Below are positions 44,830 to 54,774 of a stretch of DNA of 64,000 bases, in pieces. The number at the start of each line of letters is the position of its first letter. Position 1 is the stretch's first letter. Source of the DNA: Pigmentibacter sp. JX0631 (lineage in GTDB: Bacteria > Bdellovibrionota_B > Oligoflexia > Silvanigrellales > Silvanigrellaceae); contig NZ_CP123622.1 of the NCBI RefSeq assembly GCF_029873255.1, positions 3,571,001 to 3,635,000 on the forward strand. The letters run 5' to 3'. The translations under genes and the position numbers were made by a program. A model generated the notes under the pieces. The model did no database searches, was not told where the DNA came from, and was given only the letters and a program-made list of their open reading frames with translations.

Positions 44830-46449
44830 TTATTTTACTCGTGCAACCACACAACTTGTGGTTCCGCCTAGACCCATACTTAATTTCACACAAACAAGAC
44901 CTTCGTCTTGCGCTTTTATTTCAACAACTTTATTTAACAACAAATTTCGGTTTAAAGAAGAAATTTTCGGGTTTATTTTATTTGGATCAATTCCAGAAGG
45001 TAACAATTTATAAGTTTGTTGATTGGTCTTTTTAGTTCCAAGTAATTGTGCTGTAAGCTCCCAACCTCCGCCTACAGACATCCCATGCCCAAAAATTCCT
45101 TTTCTTGCTGAAATATAAGCCGTTTTTGGTGCAAATTCATCAATTAAATTAAGTTCATTCCAATCACCTGGAGTACCTGTGGCATGCATATCCCAAAGAC
45201 ACACCTGCGCAGGTTGTATCCCTGCATCTGCAAAAGCTCTTTTTATCGCTAATTTCGGACCTTCCTTAGAAGGAGTGATAATGTGTTCCGCATCACTACT
45301 CACGCCTGCACCAAGTATTTCTACAGGTAATGGTTGTATATCAAACTTCTGCATAGCGTCTTCTGCGGCAATTATCCATGTACACGCTCCACCAGAGATA
45401 TGCGTTCCACGTAAATCACAGAATGGTACACCATGGGAATCACCTAAAACCGCCAATCTGCCATTGTAAAAAGCCGAAATAAGTTCATTTGATGGATTAG
45501 CATCTGTAGCTCCGACAATAGCAACATCCGTTCTACCACTTTGAATTTCAAGTAAAGCATGATCAATCATTGACCCAAAAGAAGCACATGCACCTGAAAA
45601 ACCTGTAGAAGTACCATGAATATTTAAAAGCATAGAAGCTTGCGCTGCAGCTACATTAGGAACATTCCATAATAAATTTGGTGATGTACTCTCCCAAGGA
45701 GGGGTAGGACATTGGTATTTATCAATTAAATTTTTTCTTAGTTTTGATTTCGTTCTGATTAAAGCTAATTTTGCTGCATCGATATCAATTCCAACCACCG
45801 GTTGAGCTTCAATTTCTTTTAATTCAGTTAAAAAATTCTGATAATTACTTGATTGTTGTATCCAAAAGTCATTCCATTTTTTTAATGCCTCGAAACGCTG
45901 TAGAGAATCTACAGGGAAAAGATCGGGCTTAGGAGGAACATTTGGATAAATTTTCTTTTGAGTTAAGTGATCGGAACATTCTTGATTTCGTATTGGATCT
46001 GCCCAAAAAGAATTCCATTGAAAAAAACCAGCATCTGATTCGCGTGCAGATTGAAACATTACGGGTAAATCCGCTAAACCATTAGCGTATTGAATTGTAA
46101 TACGCGGATCAAGAGTTTGTAACACTTTTTCTAATCCAGGTCTTGATTTTAAGGCATCTATAAGGCTACCAACAGCATATTTAACCAAATCACCATTTTT
46201 TTCTTTGAGTAAAGTATATCTTTTGGGCCCATGCCTTTCTTCTAACCAATCTTTGTAGATAGAGAAGTCAAACTTCGGAATTCCTGCTAAAAAAACATTT
46301 GATAAGGACTGCTTTGGTGTTAGAGCTGATTCCCCTTTTTCAACAATTGCAAGAAATTCTTCCAAATTTGAAGCGCCTGGAGCGACTACAGATGCGGCGT
46401 AAAGAAAAACTTTCCTACGCTTAGGCAAAGAATTTGAAGATATAGTCAT
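44830..46449 (-). CDS. Beta-ketoacyl synthase family protein with long N-terminal insertion
   Basis: From the ATG at 46449 (AAAGGAAG eight bases upstream) the protein has 539 residues, against about 410 for FabF. The ketosynthase triad is intact: Cys288 (SGACASFGS), His422 (DMHATGTPGDWNE) and His455 (IFGHGMSVGGGWE). The glycine-rich C-terminus is GLGGTTSCVVA. About 120-130 extra residues lie before the nucleophile (roughly 75-225) with charged helices unlike FabF. There is no acyltransferase, ACP or fab gene nearby, so it is not an obvious FabF or polyketide synthase. A specialised condensing enzyme for lipid or pigment synthesis is possible (inference). Confidence 0.8.
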   Translation of the reverse strand: MTISSNSLPKRRKVFLYAASVVAPGASNLEEFLAIVEKGESALTPKQSLSNVFLAGIPKFDFSIYKDWLEERHGPKRYTLLKEKNGDLVKYAVGSLIDALKSRPGLEKVLQTLDPRITIQYANGLADLPVMFQSARESDAGFFQWNSFWADPIRNQECSDHLTQKKIYPNVPPKPDLFPVDSLQRFEALKKWNDFWIQQSSNYQNFLTELKEIEAQPVVGIDIDAAKLALIRTKSKLRKNLIDKYQCPTPPWESTSPNLLWNVPNVAAAQASMLLNIHGTSTGFSGACASFGSMIDHALLEIQSGRTDVAIVGATDANPSNELISAFYNGRLAVLGDSHGVPFCDLRGTHISGGACTWIIAAEDAMQKFDIQPLPVEILGAGVSSDAEHIITPSKEGPKLAIKRAFADAGIQPAQVCLWDMHATGTPGDWNELNLIDEFAPKTAYISARKGIFGHGMSVGGGWELTAQLLGTKKTNQQTYKLLPSGIDPNKINPKISSLNRNLLLNKVVEIKAQDEGLVCVKLSMGLGGTTSCVVARVK

Positions 46450-46675
46450 GTGCAACACTTCCTTTTTTGGTTGAAAACTAACTACAAGCGATAATTTTAA
46501 GCAAAGCTTGTCTTTATGGGTAAGCAATAATTAATTTAACAAAAATTATGTGCTGTTAGCAAGACTCACTAAAAAACCAGAGGCTGATTATATGCATATT
46601 GTGAAGTTTAACAAGTTAATATCGTGGTAAGTAAAGAAAGACTTGAATTAGTTAGAAGAAAACTATTATTATATT

Positions 46676-47800
46676 TTAATCACTTCTTTTTTGCGGAGAA
46701 GTATCATTAGTAACCGCCAATTCTGACTTTCCCTTTGGGATTGCATACCATTTTTCTGCAATAATTTTATAAATATTTCCTTCTTTTCTCAAATATAAAT
46801 ATTTTCTTCCAAAATCTTTTTTATCTGGAGATGAATATCTTTGGGTAAATTCAACTAAAAGTTGATTTCTAAACGCTAATATTTTTGGTTGACTTATTTC
46901 TACTTTAATTTCGCCTGCACGAAGTTTAGACAGCTTTTCCTTATACTCGTACCAACCTTCTTTACTTTTTCCCAATGATTGAAATTGAGGAGAATAAAAG
47001 CTTAAATAAGTTTCAAAATCAGAATTTTCCCAACTTGTCCGCCATGATTCAATCATTTCAGAGACTCTTGCTCTTTCTTTTAAAAGATCTTCATGCGGAA
47101 CAACAGGCATACGATCAACAATCACAACTGGAGTTTGATATTCAGAGATATATTGAGAAATATCTAAAACGTCTTCATTTCTTAAAGCAACACAACCTTC
47201 TGTATCAAAAGGCCGTTGCATACGGTCGTCTTTATCAACCCCATGAATCCAAATACCAGAACCTGTTTTTCTCTGCCTCTTATCAAAGATATTTGGATAA
47301 TCGAGCACAAATGCTTTTGGACCATATTTTCTTGCAGATGGACCCCATTTTTGAATTAAATCAGAACCATCCTTTTGCCCAACAATGAAGTAAATACCTT
47401 CAGGAGTTCGATTATCTCCCCTAAACTTTTTATCTCCCTGCTCTTTTCCCGTGATCGCTAAATAAGTTTTTACTAATGTGTAATTGCCATTTAATAACAT
47501 TTTAAAAACACTTAATTTATGTAGGTTTTTTTCAACCACAATTGCATGGATAGGAAGATAAGCTCCCAAACTTACAAAGGCAGATGGAATTTGATTTAAA
47601 ACTAAATTTGTAGTGAGTTCGCTTTTTATTTTTGTTTGTTGTTTTTGAAAAAATTCTTTATTTTCTTGTGCGAATAAATCTTTTGTCTCTTGCGAATAAA
47701 TTTTTTCACTATTAAAAATAGAAAAAACTAGGAATGAGCTGTAAATTATAGTTAATACAAAATTATCTTTAGATTTTATGTAATTACTAAATCTCTTCAC
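46676..47800 (-). CDS. L,D-transpeptidase (YkuD) with NTF2-like C-terminal domain
   Basis: A 374-residue envelope enzyme starting at GTG with GGGAG just upstream. The N-terminal hydrophobic anchor or signal is about 12-35. The YkuD domain (about 80-225) has His186 in SGIWIHGVDK and the catalytic Cys203 in DTEGCVALRN; the usual Ser-His-Gly-Cys is Thr-Glu-Gly-Cys. It also has RTPEGIYFIVG. The C-terminal 120 residues (MIESWRTSWENSDFETYLSFYSPQF ... IYKIIAEKWY) form a SnoaL/NTF2-like domain, seen in some L,D-transpeptidases. Probable role: peptidoglycan cross-linking or attachment of proteins to it. Confidence 0.88.
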   Translation of the reverse strand: MKRFSNYIKSKDNFVLTIIYSSFLVFSIFNSEKIYSQETKDLFAQENKEFFQKQQTKIKSELTTNLVLNQIPSAFVSLGAYLPIHAIVVEKNLHKLSVFKMLLNGNYTLVKTYLAITGKEQGDKKFRGDNRTPEGIYFIVGQKDGSDLIQKWGPSARKYGPKAFVLDYPNIFDKRQRKTGSGIWIHGVDKDDRMQRPFDTEGCVALRNEDVLDISQYISEYQTPVVIVDRMPVVPHEDLLKERARVSEMIESWRTSWENSDFETYLSFYSPQFQSLGKSKEGWYEYKEKLSKLRAGEIKVEISQPKILAFRNQLLVEFTQRYSSPDKKDFGRKYLYLRKEGNIYKIIAEKWYAIPKGKSELAVTNDTSPQKRSD

Positions 47801-47832
47801 ACCACTCCCTTTATCCAGAAGTGTAGAGCTAA

Positions 47833-48852
47833 TTATCTAATAATAGCTTCTACTTGTGCTCGGATATTAGATGAAAGACGAACTCCCATGTATGAAACTG
47901 TATCGGATGCTAACAGTGTTGCAATTTGACCAGATTGTTCAATAGTTAGGCCGTTACAAAGACCATACATAAAGCCGCCTGCAAACATATCCCCCGCACC
48001 AGTTGTATCGGCAACTTCTACTTTTTTTGCAGGAATAAAAATTACATTTTCGTCGTAGGCAATATATGCCCCATTTTCACCGTCTTTAACTACAGATAGT
48101 TGAACAGTTTTAGCTAGTTCTATTGCAGCAGATTTCGGGTCTAATTCAAGTAAAATTTTAGCTTCTTCTGCATTCAAAAAAACTAAATGAGTTTTCTCTA
48201 GGAGTGAAAAAATTGTTTTTTTCCCGTGTCTTTTTATAACAAAGGGATCAGCCACATCAAAAGCCACTTTGACATCATTTAAAAGAGCAAAATCAATTGC
48301 CGCATGCAAAGCATCGATTTGATTTTGAGTATCAAGCATATATCCGGTGGTAAATAATATTTTTGAATTCGCTATATCCTCAAAAGGCAAATCCGTTGGC
48401 ATGTACTTTCGGCAAGCACCAAGATAGGTATTTAATGTTCTTTCTCCATCTGGAGTTACAACAACTAAACAGGTTCCTGTATGCGTTTCACCTTGAACAG
48501 AAAGCCGATTGATAATTCCTAGCTCTGCTAAACGACTAGCAAACGCTTTTCCGTAAGCATCTGTTCCTACGCAACTACTGTAACTCGTTTTAGCTCCTAA
48601 TACAGCTAATCCTCTTACTGCATTAGATGCACTACCACCTAACTCTACCTCAGGTTTTACATTGCCTAAATTATGTATTACTTTTTTTTGTGTATCTTCA
48701 TCAACCAACTGCATAATACCTTTGGTCATTCCAAAGTTTTTTAAATCAGTATCATTTGCACGTACTAATAAGTCTATCAAAGCATTTTCAATAGAAACAA
48801 CATCTAGTTTATGTTTAAACTGTTCTGAAGAAAAGAAAGTATTCCGAATCAT
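47833..48852 (-). CDS. Adenosine kinase-like PfkB family sugar kinase
   Basis: A 339-residue cytosolic kinase. The ribokinase/PfkB signatures are GGSASNAVRGLAVLG near residue 72 and DTTGAGDMFAGGFMYG near 283, where the Asp is the catalytic base. The N-terminal part (VVSIENALIDLLVRA) and the PDGERTLNTYLGACRKYMPTDL segment fit bacterial adenosine kinases. Phosphorylation of adenosine to AMP is the likely reaction; a related nucleoside or sugar is possible. AGAGGT precedes the ATG. It is the last gene of a possible minus-strand unit with the lipoprotein and the TonB receptor (46-base gap). Confidence 0.85.
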   Translation of the reverse strand: MIRNTFFSSEQFKHKLDVVSIENALIDLLVRANDTDLKNFGMTKGIMQLVDEDTQKKVIHNLGNVKPEVELGGSASNAVRGLAVLGAKTSYSSCVGTDAYGKAFASRLAELGIINRLSVQGETHTGTCLVVVTPDGERTLNTYLGACRKYMPTDLPFEDIANSKILFTTGYMLDTQNQIDALHAAIDFALLNDVKVAFDVADPFVIKRHGKKTIFSLLEKTHLVFLNAEEAKILLELDPKSAAIELAKTVQLSVVKDGENGAYIAYDENVIFIPAKKVEVADTTGAGDMFAGGFMYGLCNGLTIEQSGQIATLLASDTVSYMGVRLSSNIRAQVEAIIR

Positions 48853-48898
48853 ATATACCTCTAAATTGTACTTTATTCTTCAGAAACATCTGAAGAAA

Positions 48899-49900
48899 TT
48901 ATTGGGTAGTAAATGGACCTAAAATTTTTAGATCAACTCCACCAAGTAAGTCTCTGACAACTACCAACCCACCAACTGTATTACCTGAACCTACACCAGG
49001 ATTCCAAGTAGTTGAAGAAGCTGTGTCTAAATTTATAGAGCCCGTAGAAACATACCACTGGACTCTAGAACTAGGTGTGTACAAAGAATTGTTTGGATCT
49101 CTTGGAGATGGAACTGTTGGAGAATTTAAATTAATATTTAAATTAACATTACTCCCTGAAACTAAAGAATTACTAGCTGGAGAAATACTTGTAATTAATA
49201 AAGGATTATTCGTTACTGCGAGCCCATTTTTAATTTGTGTAACTTTATTAGAATCCGCATTTGTTGGAAAAGTTGTTGATGTCCACCATGTATCTGTAGG
49301 TTCAGGTAAAAAATAAAAAGAATAAAAACCATTATCGCTGGAAGAACTAGAACTGACTGTATATGAAATCTGAAAACCTGGAATATCTTTTGCTTGTGAC
49401 ATATAGGAATTTAAATTTGTTGTAGTTAGATTTGCGCAATTAACTGGAAAATCAAATATAGTTAATCTAAAAGGAGATGTTTGTACTGTAGTTGTTGTCG
49501 ATGAATTAAAAAACGAACTTGATGCTACAGAAGTTCCACTAGTTCCTGCACTTGTACCTCTAGCACCACCTCCATTGCTTAAATAATTATTTCCTATTGC
49601 AAAAGCAGTAATACTATTAATTGTTAAAGTCGGAACTTCTGAAGTTGGAGATATTGCAACCAAATAAAAATGAGTGGAAGAACAAGAATTTGTTGAAGAG
49701 GTTAATCTAACTGGAAACTGTTGTGTGGAAGTACCTGCAAATGAACTTCCTGAAACTAATGCAGAATTTTGAAAAACTGCAGCAACAACTCTTACTTTAT
49801 TAATAACATAGTAATTATTATCAGTGGGACTACAACTGTTAATAATAGAGTAAAAGAAAAATAAAGTTACAAAAAATAAATTTTTTCGATAAATTAACAT
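48899..49900 (-). CDS. Secreted Ser/Thr/Asn-rich lipoprotein of unknown function
   Basis: A 333-residue protein with a signal ending in the lipobox IINSC (about residue 23). It is rich in Ser, Thr and Asn and has few Lys residues, with a Gly/Ser-rich stretch (NGGGARGTSAGTSGTSVASSS). Several Cys residues occur in the first half. No family is recognised. AAGGA lies six bases upstream. It starts 14 bases after the TonB receptor stop, so it is probably a surface partner of that receptor, in the way SusD-like lipoproteins pair with receptors; similarity to SusD is not seen. Confidence 0.65.
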   Translation of the reverse strand: MLIYRKNLFFVTLFFFYSIINSCSPTDNNYYVINKVRVVAAVFQNSALVSGSSFAGTSTQQFPVRLTSSTNSCSSTHFYLVAISPTSEVPTLTINSITAFAIGNNYLSNGGGARGTSAGTSGTSVASSSFFNSSTTTTVQTSPFRLTIFDFPVNCANLTTTNLNSYMSQAKDIPGFQISYTVSSSSSSDNGFYSFYFLPEPTDTWWTSTTFPTNADSNKVTQIKNGLAVTNNPLLITSISPASNSLVSGSNVNLNINLNSPTVPSPRDPNNSLYTPSSRVQWYVSTGSINLDTASSTTWNPGVGSGNTVGGLVVVRDLLGGVDLKILGPFTTQ

Positions 49901-49914
49901 AGAAAATCCTTATT

Positions 49915-52281
49915 TTAAAATTTTGCAATAACACCAATAGAAGGAAGAATTGGTAACCCAGTTACACTTACTGTATTTGAATAATCTCGATTAAAAGTAG
50001 TGTATGCAACGTTACTTCTATTAAATAAATTTAAAATATTTAAATATGATGTTAAAGTCCAATCAGAAAATAAAAAGTCATATTCGGTTCTAAAATCAAC
50101 TTCCATAAAGTATGGAGAACGACCGTCATTTTTATTTATGAGATAAGTATTTCCATCAGGAGCTGCGGCATAAACCCCAGTATTTTGGTTAAAAGTACCA
50201 CCTTGCACAGTGGAATAAGGATTACCAGTCATATATTGTAATCTAAAACCAGCATTCCAACGACTCGTTATCTTTTGTCCATAAACTAAATTAAATGAAT
50301 GGGTTCTATCATAATCTGAAAAACGCCAAGCACCACTTCCGGGATCCCTTACTTCCGCCATACTCCAACCATAACTTATCCAGCCAAACCAAAAATCAGA
50401 AGGTTTTTTCTTTAGAAAAAACTCAACTCCTTTTGCTCTTGACTGAATTGAATTTTCAAATTTATTATTTGGATCGCTTACTGCTGGACCGGTTAAATTA
50501 TTGCTTGTTTTATACCATAACTGAAGATCTGTTGAATAATTATCAAAGAATTTTGCTTCATGTCCTACTACATACTGAATATTTCTTTCTAAATTTAAAT
50601 TGGGATTTCCATATCCTGATATCAAATATTGAATGGCTGGTAATTGACTATAATAACCCCAAGCAGCTTTTAAAGTTTGTCCTTCCATAAACTCATATTT
50701 AACACCAATCCTAGGATCTATTGCCAATTGGTTTGCGGAGGGTCCTTTTAAAACATTAACCCCCGGATTAAATTTTAAAGATTTAATTGGTGAATAAGTA
50801 AAATCAAGATAAGTATCTCCATAAAAATAATTAACTGTAACAGAGGTTTTATTTCTTGGAGCTAACTCGGGATCAAAATAAACCGTAGGATCTCCACTAG
50901 GATACTGAACGACATCAAAACCGACTTGATTTCTAGCTACTTTAGGCCTTATTCCTAATGTGTATGAAAATTGATCATTAATTTTTTTGTCTAATGCAGT
51001 TCCTAAAACAAATAAATGACTTTTTGCATCAATTACATCATTAAAAATATTTTGTTGAAAAACGAGATATCGCTGTTCACCAAATACACTAAGTCCATAA
51101 CCATTTCCTAAATTAAAACTATACTTTAATCCAGAAACTTCAGTATAATTGTAGAAACTAAAACTATTTTTACCTGAAGCTGTATTACTATTACCAATGT
51201 CAGACGATAGTGAAACTCTATCAGCTGCCCCTAAAAGATACGCCTGCCAAGTTCCGGTCGAATGATTTCCATTGAAAACAAATTGATAATCTGTTGCTTG
51301 TGGAATAGTAACAAAACTGGAATCACTTGCTAATTTTTGGATAAGTGGTTTATAAAGCTCTAAATATGTTCGTCTAAAACCCATTCGATAACCAATAGCA
51401 TCATTATCTTTTTCACTTGTAGTAGAGTTATCTGCTTGAACAGCATCTGTAGTTACTTTTTCAGAATCATTTGATTCTTTACCAAAAGCGTTTCCTTCTA
51501 AATAAATACCACTTTGGATCATCCCAAGTTCAAATTCTCCAGATAATTTTTTTGGAATTTTTCCAGGAGATCTAAGCTGAATAACACCGCCAATTGTATC
51601 TGTATATCGAGCACTAAAAGCGCCAGGATAAAAATCCATAGATTCTATCATTCTACTAGGAATAATAGTTTGTGCTCCACCAAAGTGAAAAATAAAAGGT
51701 AACAGCAAATCATCATAGTAATATGAATTGTCTCCAGGCAATCCACCTCGTACAACGATATCAGCACTTCCAACACTAGCTGGTAATACTGAAGGTAACG
51801 TCTGCAACAATTTAACTGCATCACGAGAAGTACCAGGGGCTTGATCTATTTCATCTGCTTGAAATGAAGTTTGAGATATTTCATCTTTCTTTTTTGCTCT
51901 AATAATTCCATAACCGCCATATTCTGGTGCTGGTTCAAGTAAGAAAGGAGACTCACTTTGGAGTTTTCCATCTTCAATTTTAATTTTCAAATCTTGAAAA
52001 TTTTCAGCCCGAATAACAATTCCTTTTGAAGTTTTACTAACAATTAAAGTAAAAAAACCATCGTTATTTGATCTGGTTGTAATCTGACGATTACTTTCAT
52101 CAAATATCATAGCATCCACGATGTCTGTTCTTGAACCTAATGCTCGAACTTTTCCTTGAATTTTTATTTTTCCGTCAAGGTTAGCATCTTGTGTTTTATC
52201 TTGCGCAAATACGCTTTGGGAATAGATCAATTGATTTGAAAGCAATACGATGATAATGAGCGGTACGTTTTTCTTCAACAT
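49915..52281 (-). CDS. TonB-dependent outer-membrane receptor with carboxypeptidase-like N-domain
   Basis: A 788-residue outer-membrane transporter. After the signal (about 1-26) there is a carboxypeptidase-regulatory-like domain (about 38-115, IKIQGKVRALGSRTDIVDAMIFDESNRQITTRSNNDGFFTL). The plug (about 135-240) has APGTSRDAVKLLQTLPSV and DIVVRGGLPGDNSYYYDDLLLPF ... FYPGAFSARYTDTIGGVIQLRS. A 22-strand-type barrel follows and ends in GVIAKF with the terminal Phe. The substrate is unknown. No TonB, ExbB or ExbD genes are in the window. Two genes follow in the same direction: the lipoprotein and adenosine kinase. Confidence 0.9.
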   Translation of the reverse strand: MLKKNVPLIIIVLLSNQLIYSQSVFAQDKTQDANLDGKIKIQGKVRALGSRTDIVDAMIFDESNRQITTRSNNDGFFTLIVSKTSKGIVIRAENFQDLKIKIEDGKLQSESPFLLEPAPEYGGYGIIRAKKKDEISQTSFQADEIDQAPGTSRDAVKLLQTLPSVLPASVGSADIVVRGGLPGDNSYYYDDLLLPFIFHFGGAQTIIPSRMIESMDFYPGAFSARYTDTIGGVIQLRSPGKIPKKLSGEFELGMIQSGIYLEGNAFGKESNDSEKVTTDAVQADNSTTSEKDNDAIGYRMGFRRTYLELYKPLIQKLASDSSFVTIPQATDYQFVFNGNHSTGTWQAYLLGAADRVSLSSDIGNSNTASGKNSFSFYNYTEVSGLKYSFNLGNGYGLSVFGEQRYLVFQQNIFNDVIDAKSHLFVLGTALDKKINDQFSYTLGIRPKVARNQVGFDVVQYPSGDPTVYFDPELAPRNKTSVTVNYFYGDTYLDFTYSPIKSLKFNPGVNVLKGPSANQLAIDPRIGVKYEFMEGQTLKAAWGYYSQLPAIQYLISGYGNPNLNLERNIQYVVGHEAKFFDNYSTDLQLWYKTSNNLTGPAVSDPNNKFENSIQSRAKGVEFFLKKKPSDFWFGWISYGWSMAEVRDPGSGAWRFSDYDRTHSFNLVYGQKITSRWNAGFRLQYMTGNPYSTVQGGTFNQNTGVYAAAPDGNTYLINKNDGRSPYFMEVDFRTEYDFLFSDWTLTSYLNILNLFNRSNVAYTTFNRDYSNTVSVTGLPILPSIGVIAKF

Positions 52282-52527
52282 TGTTTGAACCTATAATATT
52301 TACATTATCAATAATTAAACACTCAGATAAAAATAACATAAAAAACTATTATTTTTCAAAATATGAAATTCAAAAATTTGAAAAATAATTTTGCTTAATT
52401 TTTAATCAAAATTATTTTTTTTGCTATTTTACAATTTTGCGTATTCAATATAATAAGCTTTCTTAAGGTTCTCTATTATTCGTTAAGACTTTTTATGATA
52501 GAGTATCATTCAACTGAAAGGCAATGT

Positions 52528-54162
52528 GTGAACTCATTTGAAAAAACAACTGATTTCTTCCAGAAACCATTTGATTTAAAAAAAACTTATTTTTGGTTAA
52601 TCCTATTTTCATTTCTATTGATACGGATCATTTGGTCTATCTTCTTTCCAATGGCAAATGATGAGGTTTATTATTGGGAATGGGCAAGATCTCCGCAACT
52701 TAGTTATGTAGATGCTCCCCCATTTGTCGCTTGGCAAGGATTTCTTGGAAATTTATTTTTTGACAATTCTTTAGGTGTTCGTTTTTTTCTTCCTTTTTTT
52801 TATTTAATCTCTACATTATTTTTATTATTTAGCGCAAATAAATTAGCTTCAATACAAAATAAATTATTTACAAATGAAATGGCATATTCCGTAATAATCT
52901 TGACTCAACTCATCCCAGTTTTTACGATGGAAGGATTTATATTACTACCAGATAATGGTTTATTATTTGGAATTTCAGGATCTCTTTATTTTTTACTATC
53001 TGCTATTTCTAAACAACAAAGGAAACAACTCCAACAATTACCAATAAAGTATGCTATTTTTGCTGGTTTTTTTATAGGAATAGCCGGTCTTTCAAAATAT
53101 CATGCCCTTCCAATTAGTTTAGGATTTTTTCTTTCCATTGTTGTTTATAGGGGTTTTAAAAAAAGTGTTGGTGATATTCCATTTTGGTTATTAACTATTA
53201 TCAGTAGTCTTCTAATTGTAAGTCCAGTTTTTATTTGGAATATAGAACACCAATTCGCTTCTTTTCATTTTCAAAGTCAACATGGTTTTGCAGGGTTTTC
53301 TTTTAATCTAAAAGGATTTAGTAAATTTTTATTAGGTACGATTTTTTATCTATACCCGTGGTTTTTTCTTGCATTTTTTATTTTTATTATTCAAAACTTA
53401 AAACGAAAAAAATATTTAAACTCAATCAATAATATAGTTATTTTTCCTTTTTTGATTTTATTTATAATTATTTTTATTTCTGCAATGGGAAAACAAGCCT
53501 TACCACATTGGACAATGCCTGGATTTTTTCTTCTCATACCAGCATTCGCAATTCAATGGCATCCTTTGACAAACAAACATTTTAAAAAATGGAAAGTTTA
53601 TTTAAAAATTTCCTTAATTACTTCAGTCTTACTTCCAACTATTTTGTGTTTTGATCAATTCAATCAGTTTTTAATACGTTCATATGTATTTTTTAAGGGC
53701 AACGCAGATGACCTTTTTCAAGTTTATGCTTGGAAAAATTTACAATATGATTTAAAAAAACAAGCGCTAGTAGATATTGAAACAAAACCTTTTAATCCAT
53801 ACAAATTAAGTTGCAAAGGTTCAGAATTCGTAGTTGGATCTTTGAAATGGTACTGGACTGCTCAAATGGCTTTTCATTTTCAAAATCAACCCAAAATATA
53901 TAATTTTGACTTTATTAATACATCATTTTATTTATGGAGAGATAACCTCCCTCGATTGGCAAATTGCAATATAATCATTCTTGGAAGTAAAGACCATTTC
54001 GATCAAAATTTAATTGAAGAAGTTATGGATATTCATGAAAAGAAAGAAATTCATATTTACCCCTATTTAGGAGAAAATATAATTTATCTCAAGGGAAGAA
54101 TGAAAGAAGAAACAAAATTAAAAGAAATTTACGAAAAACAAATAAAGCAAATAAAGTTTTAA
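52528..54162 (+). CDS. GT39-family (ArnT/PMT-like) membrane glycosyltransferase
   Basis: From the GTG at 52528 (GAAAGG six bases upstream) the protein has 544 residues; an ATG at 52495 would add 11. About eleven hydrophobic helices carry the GT-C features of the PMT/ArnT family. These are the acidic catalytic pair in the first periplasmic loop (PMANDEVYYWEWARSPQLSYVDAPP), LLPDNGLLFGISGSLYFLLSA, GLSKYHALP and GKQALPHWTMPGFFLL. Such enzymes move sugars from polyprenyl phosphates to lipid A or proteins in the periplasm. The acceptor is unknown. Confidence 0.85.
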   Translation: MNSFEKTTDFFQKPFDLKKTYFWLILFSFLLIRIIWSIFFPMANDEVYYWEWARSPQLSYVDAPPFVAWQGFLGNLFFDNSLGVRFFLPFFYLISTLFLLFSANKLASIQNKLFTNEMAYSVIILTQLIPVFTMEGFILLPDNGLLFGISGSLYFLLSAISKQQRKQLQQLPIKYAIFAGFFIGIAGLSKYHALPISLGFFLSIVVYRGFKKSVGDIPFWLLTIISSLLIVSPVFIWNIEHQFASFHFQSQHGFAGFSFNLKGFSKFLLGTIFYLYPWFFLAFFIFIIQNLKRKKYLNSINNIVIFPFLILFIIIFISAMGKQALPHWTMPGFFLLIPAFAIQWHPLTNKHFKKWKVYLKISLITSVLLPTILCFDQFNQFLIRSYVFFKGNADDLFQVYAWKNLQYDLKKQALVDIETKPFNPYKLSCKGSEFVVGSLKWYWTAQMAFHFQNQPKIYNFDFINTSFYLWRDNLPRLANCNIIILGSKDHFDQNLIEEVMDIHEKKEIHIYPYLGENIIYLKGRMKEETKLKEIYEKQIKQIKF

Positions 54163-54169
54163 GATCAAT

Positions 54170-54574
54170 TTAATTGAAATTTTTGAGTTTTTCTAAAATA
54201 TCTTTTAATGCACAACTTACAATTTCAATTTCCCAAGTGTGACCTTTTGCTGAGTTTTCTAACTCTTGGATCCATTCAATAAGATTACTTACAATTTTTG
54301 TGCTAGAATTTGTTTCTCTATCATCTAGCTCGTTGTCGGATAATTGTTCCAAATATGTCTTCCAAGAAGATAAAGGTGCATCAAGCATGTTTACTAATCG
54401 ATTTAAACGTTTGGTTTGATCTTGCCCTTCCCAATCTCCACTTACTTGAAAGGGATACCAATCAAGTTCATGCCTATGAAGCCACAAATGAGCTCCGTTA
54501 CTCAAAGCAACCCGCCTGAAATCATCTGGGAGTGCATTTTGAAACCCGTCTGGCCTTTTCCAGATCACATGCAT
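54170..54574 (-). CDS. Small soluble protein of unknown function
   Basis: A 134-residue protein with no signal peptide. The N-terminus (MHVIWKRPDGFQNALPDDFRRVALSNGAHLWLHRHELDWYPFQVSGDW) is rich in Trp and His and looks like a compact beta domain; the rest is helical (RLNRLVNMLDAPLSSWKTYLEQL ... ALKDILEKLKNF). No family is recognised. GAGGT lies upstream of the ATG. It is convergent with the glycosyltransferase and divergent from glutaredoxin. Confidence 0.6.
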   Translation of the reverse strand: MHVIWKRPDGFQNALPDDFRRVALSNGAHLWLHRHELDWYPFQVSGDWEGQDQTKRLNRLVNMLDAPLSSWKTYLEQLSDNELDDRETNSSTKIVSNLIEWIQELENSAKGHTWEIEIVSCALKDILEKLKNFN

Positions 54575-54774
54575 AATCTAACCTCACATAATTTAAAGGA
54601 CACCTTGATGGTGTGCAATTTAAGTCTCGATAATACAACCGAAAGAAAAATAAACAAGCTCAAAAAAATTTGAAATTCTTAAAGCTGATAGCTTATTTTT
54701 ATATTATGTATTAAAGTCTTTTTGGTTTTCTGTTTTCAACAACAAAAAACCATCTTTTCAAAAGGAGTTTTATT

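Noticed and set aside
44759-45035. Two short plus-strand frames after the histidine kinase
   Set aside because: They overlap the conserved C-terminus of the ketosynthase on the other strand and match no family.
46975-47388. 137-codon plus-strand open frame
   Set aside because: Fully antisense to the L,D-transpeptidase catalytic domain, whose motifs are clear.
50295-50690. 131-codon plus-strand open frame
   Set aside because: Antisense to the barrel of the TonB-dependent receptor, with no SD and low complexity.
54599-54625. Small hairpin (ACACC...GGTGT) between the small gene and glutaredoxin
   Set aside because: Five-base stem without further context; likely chance.
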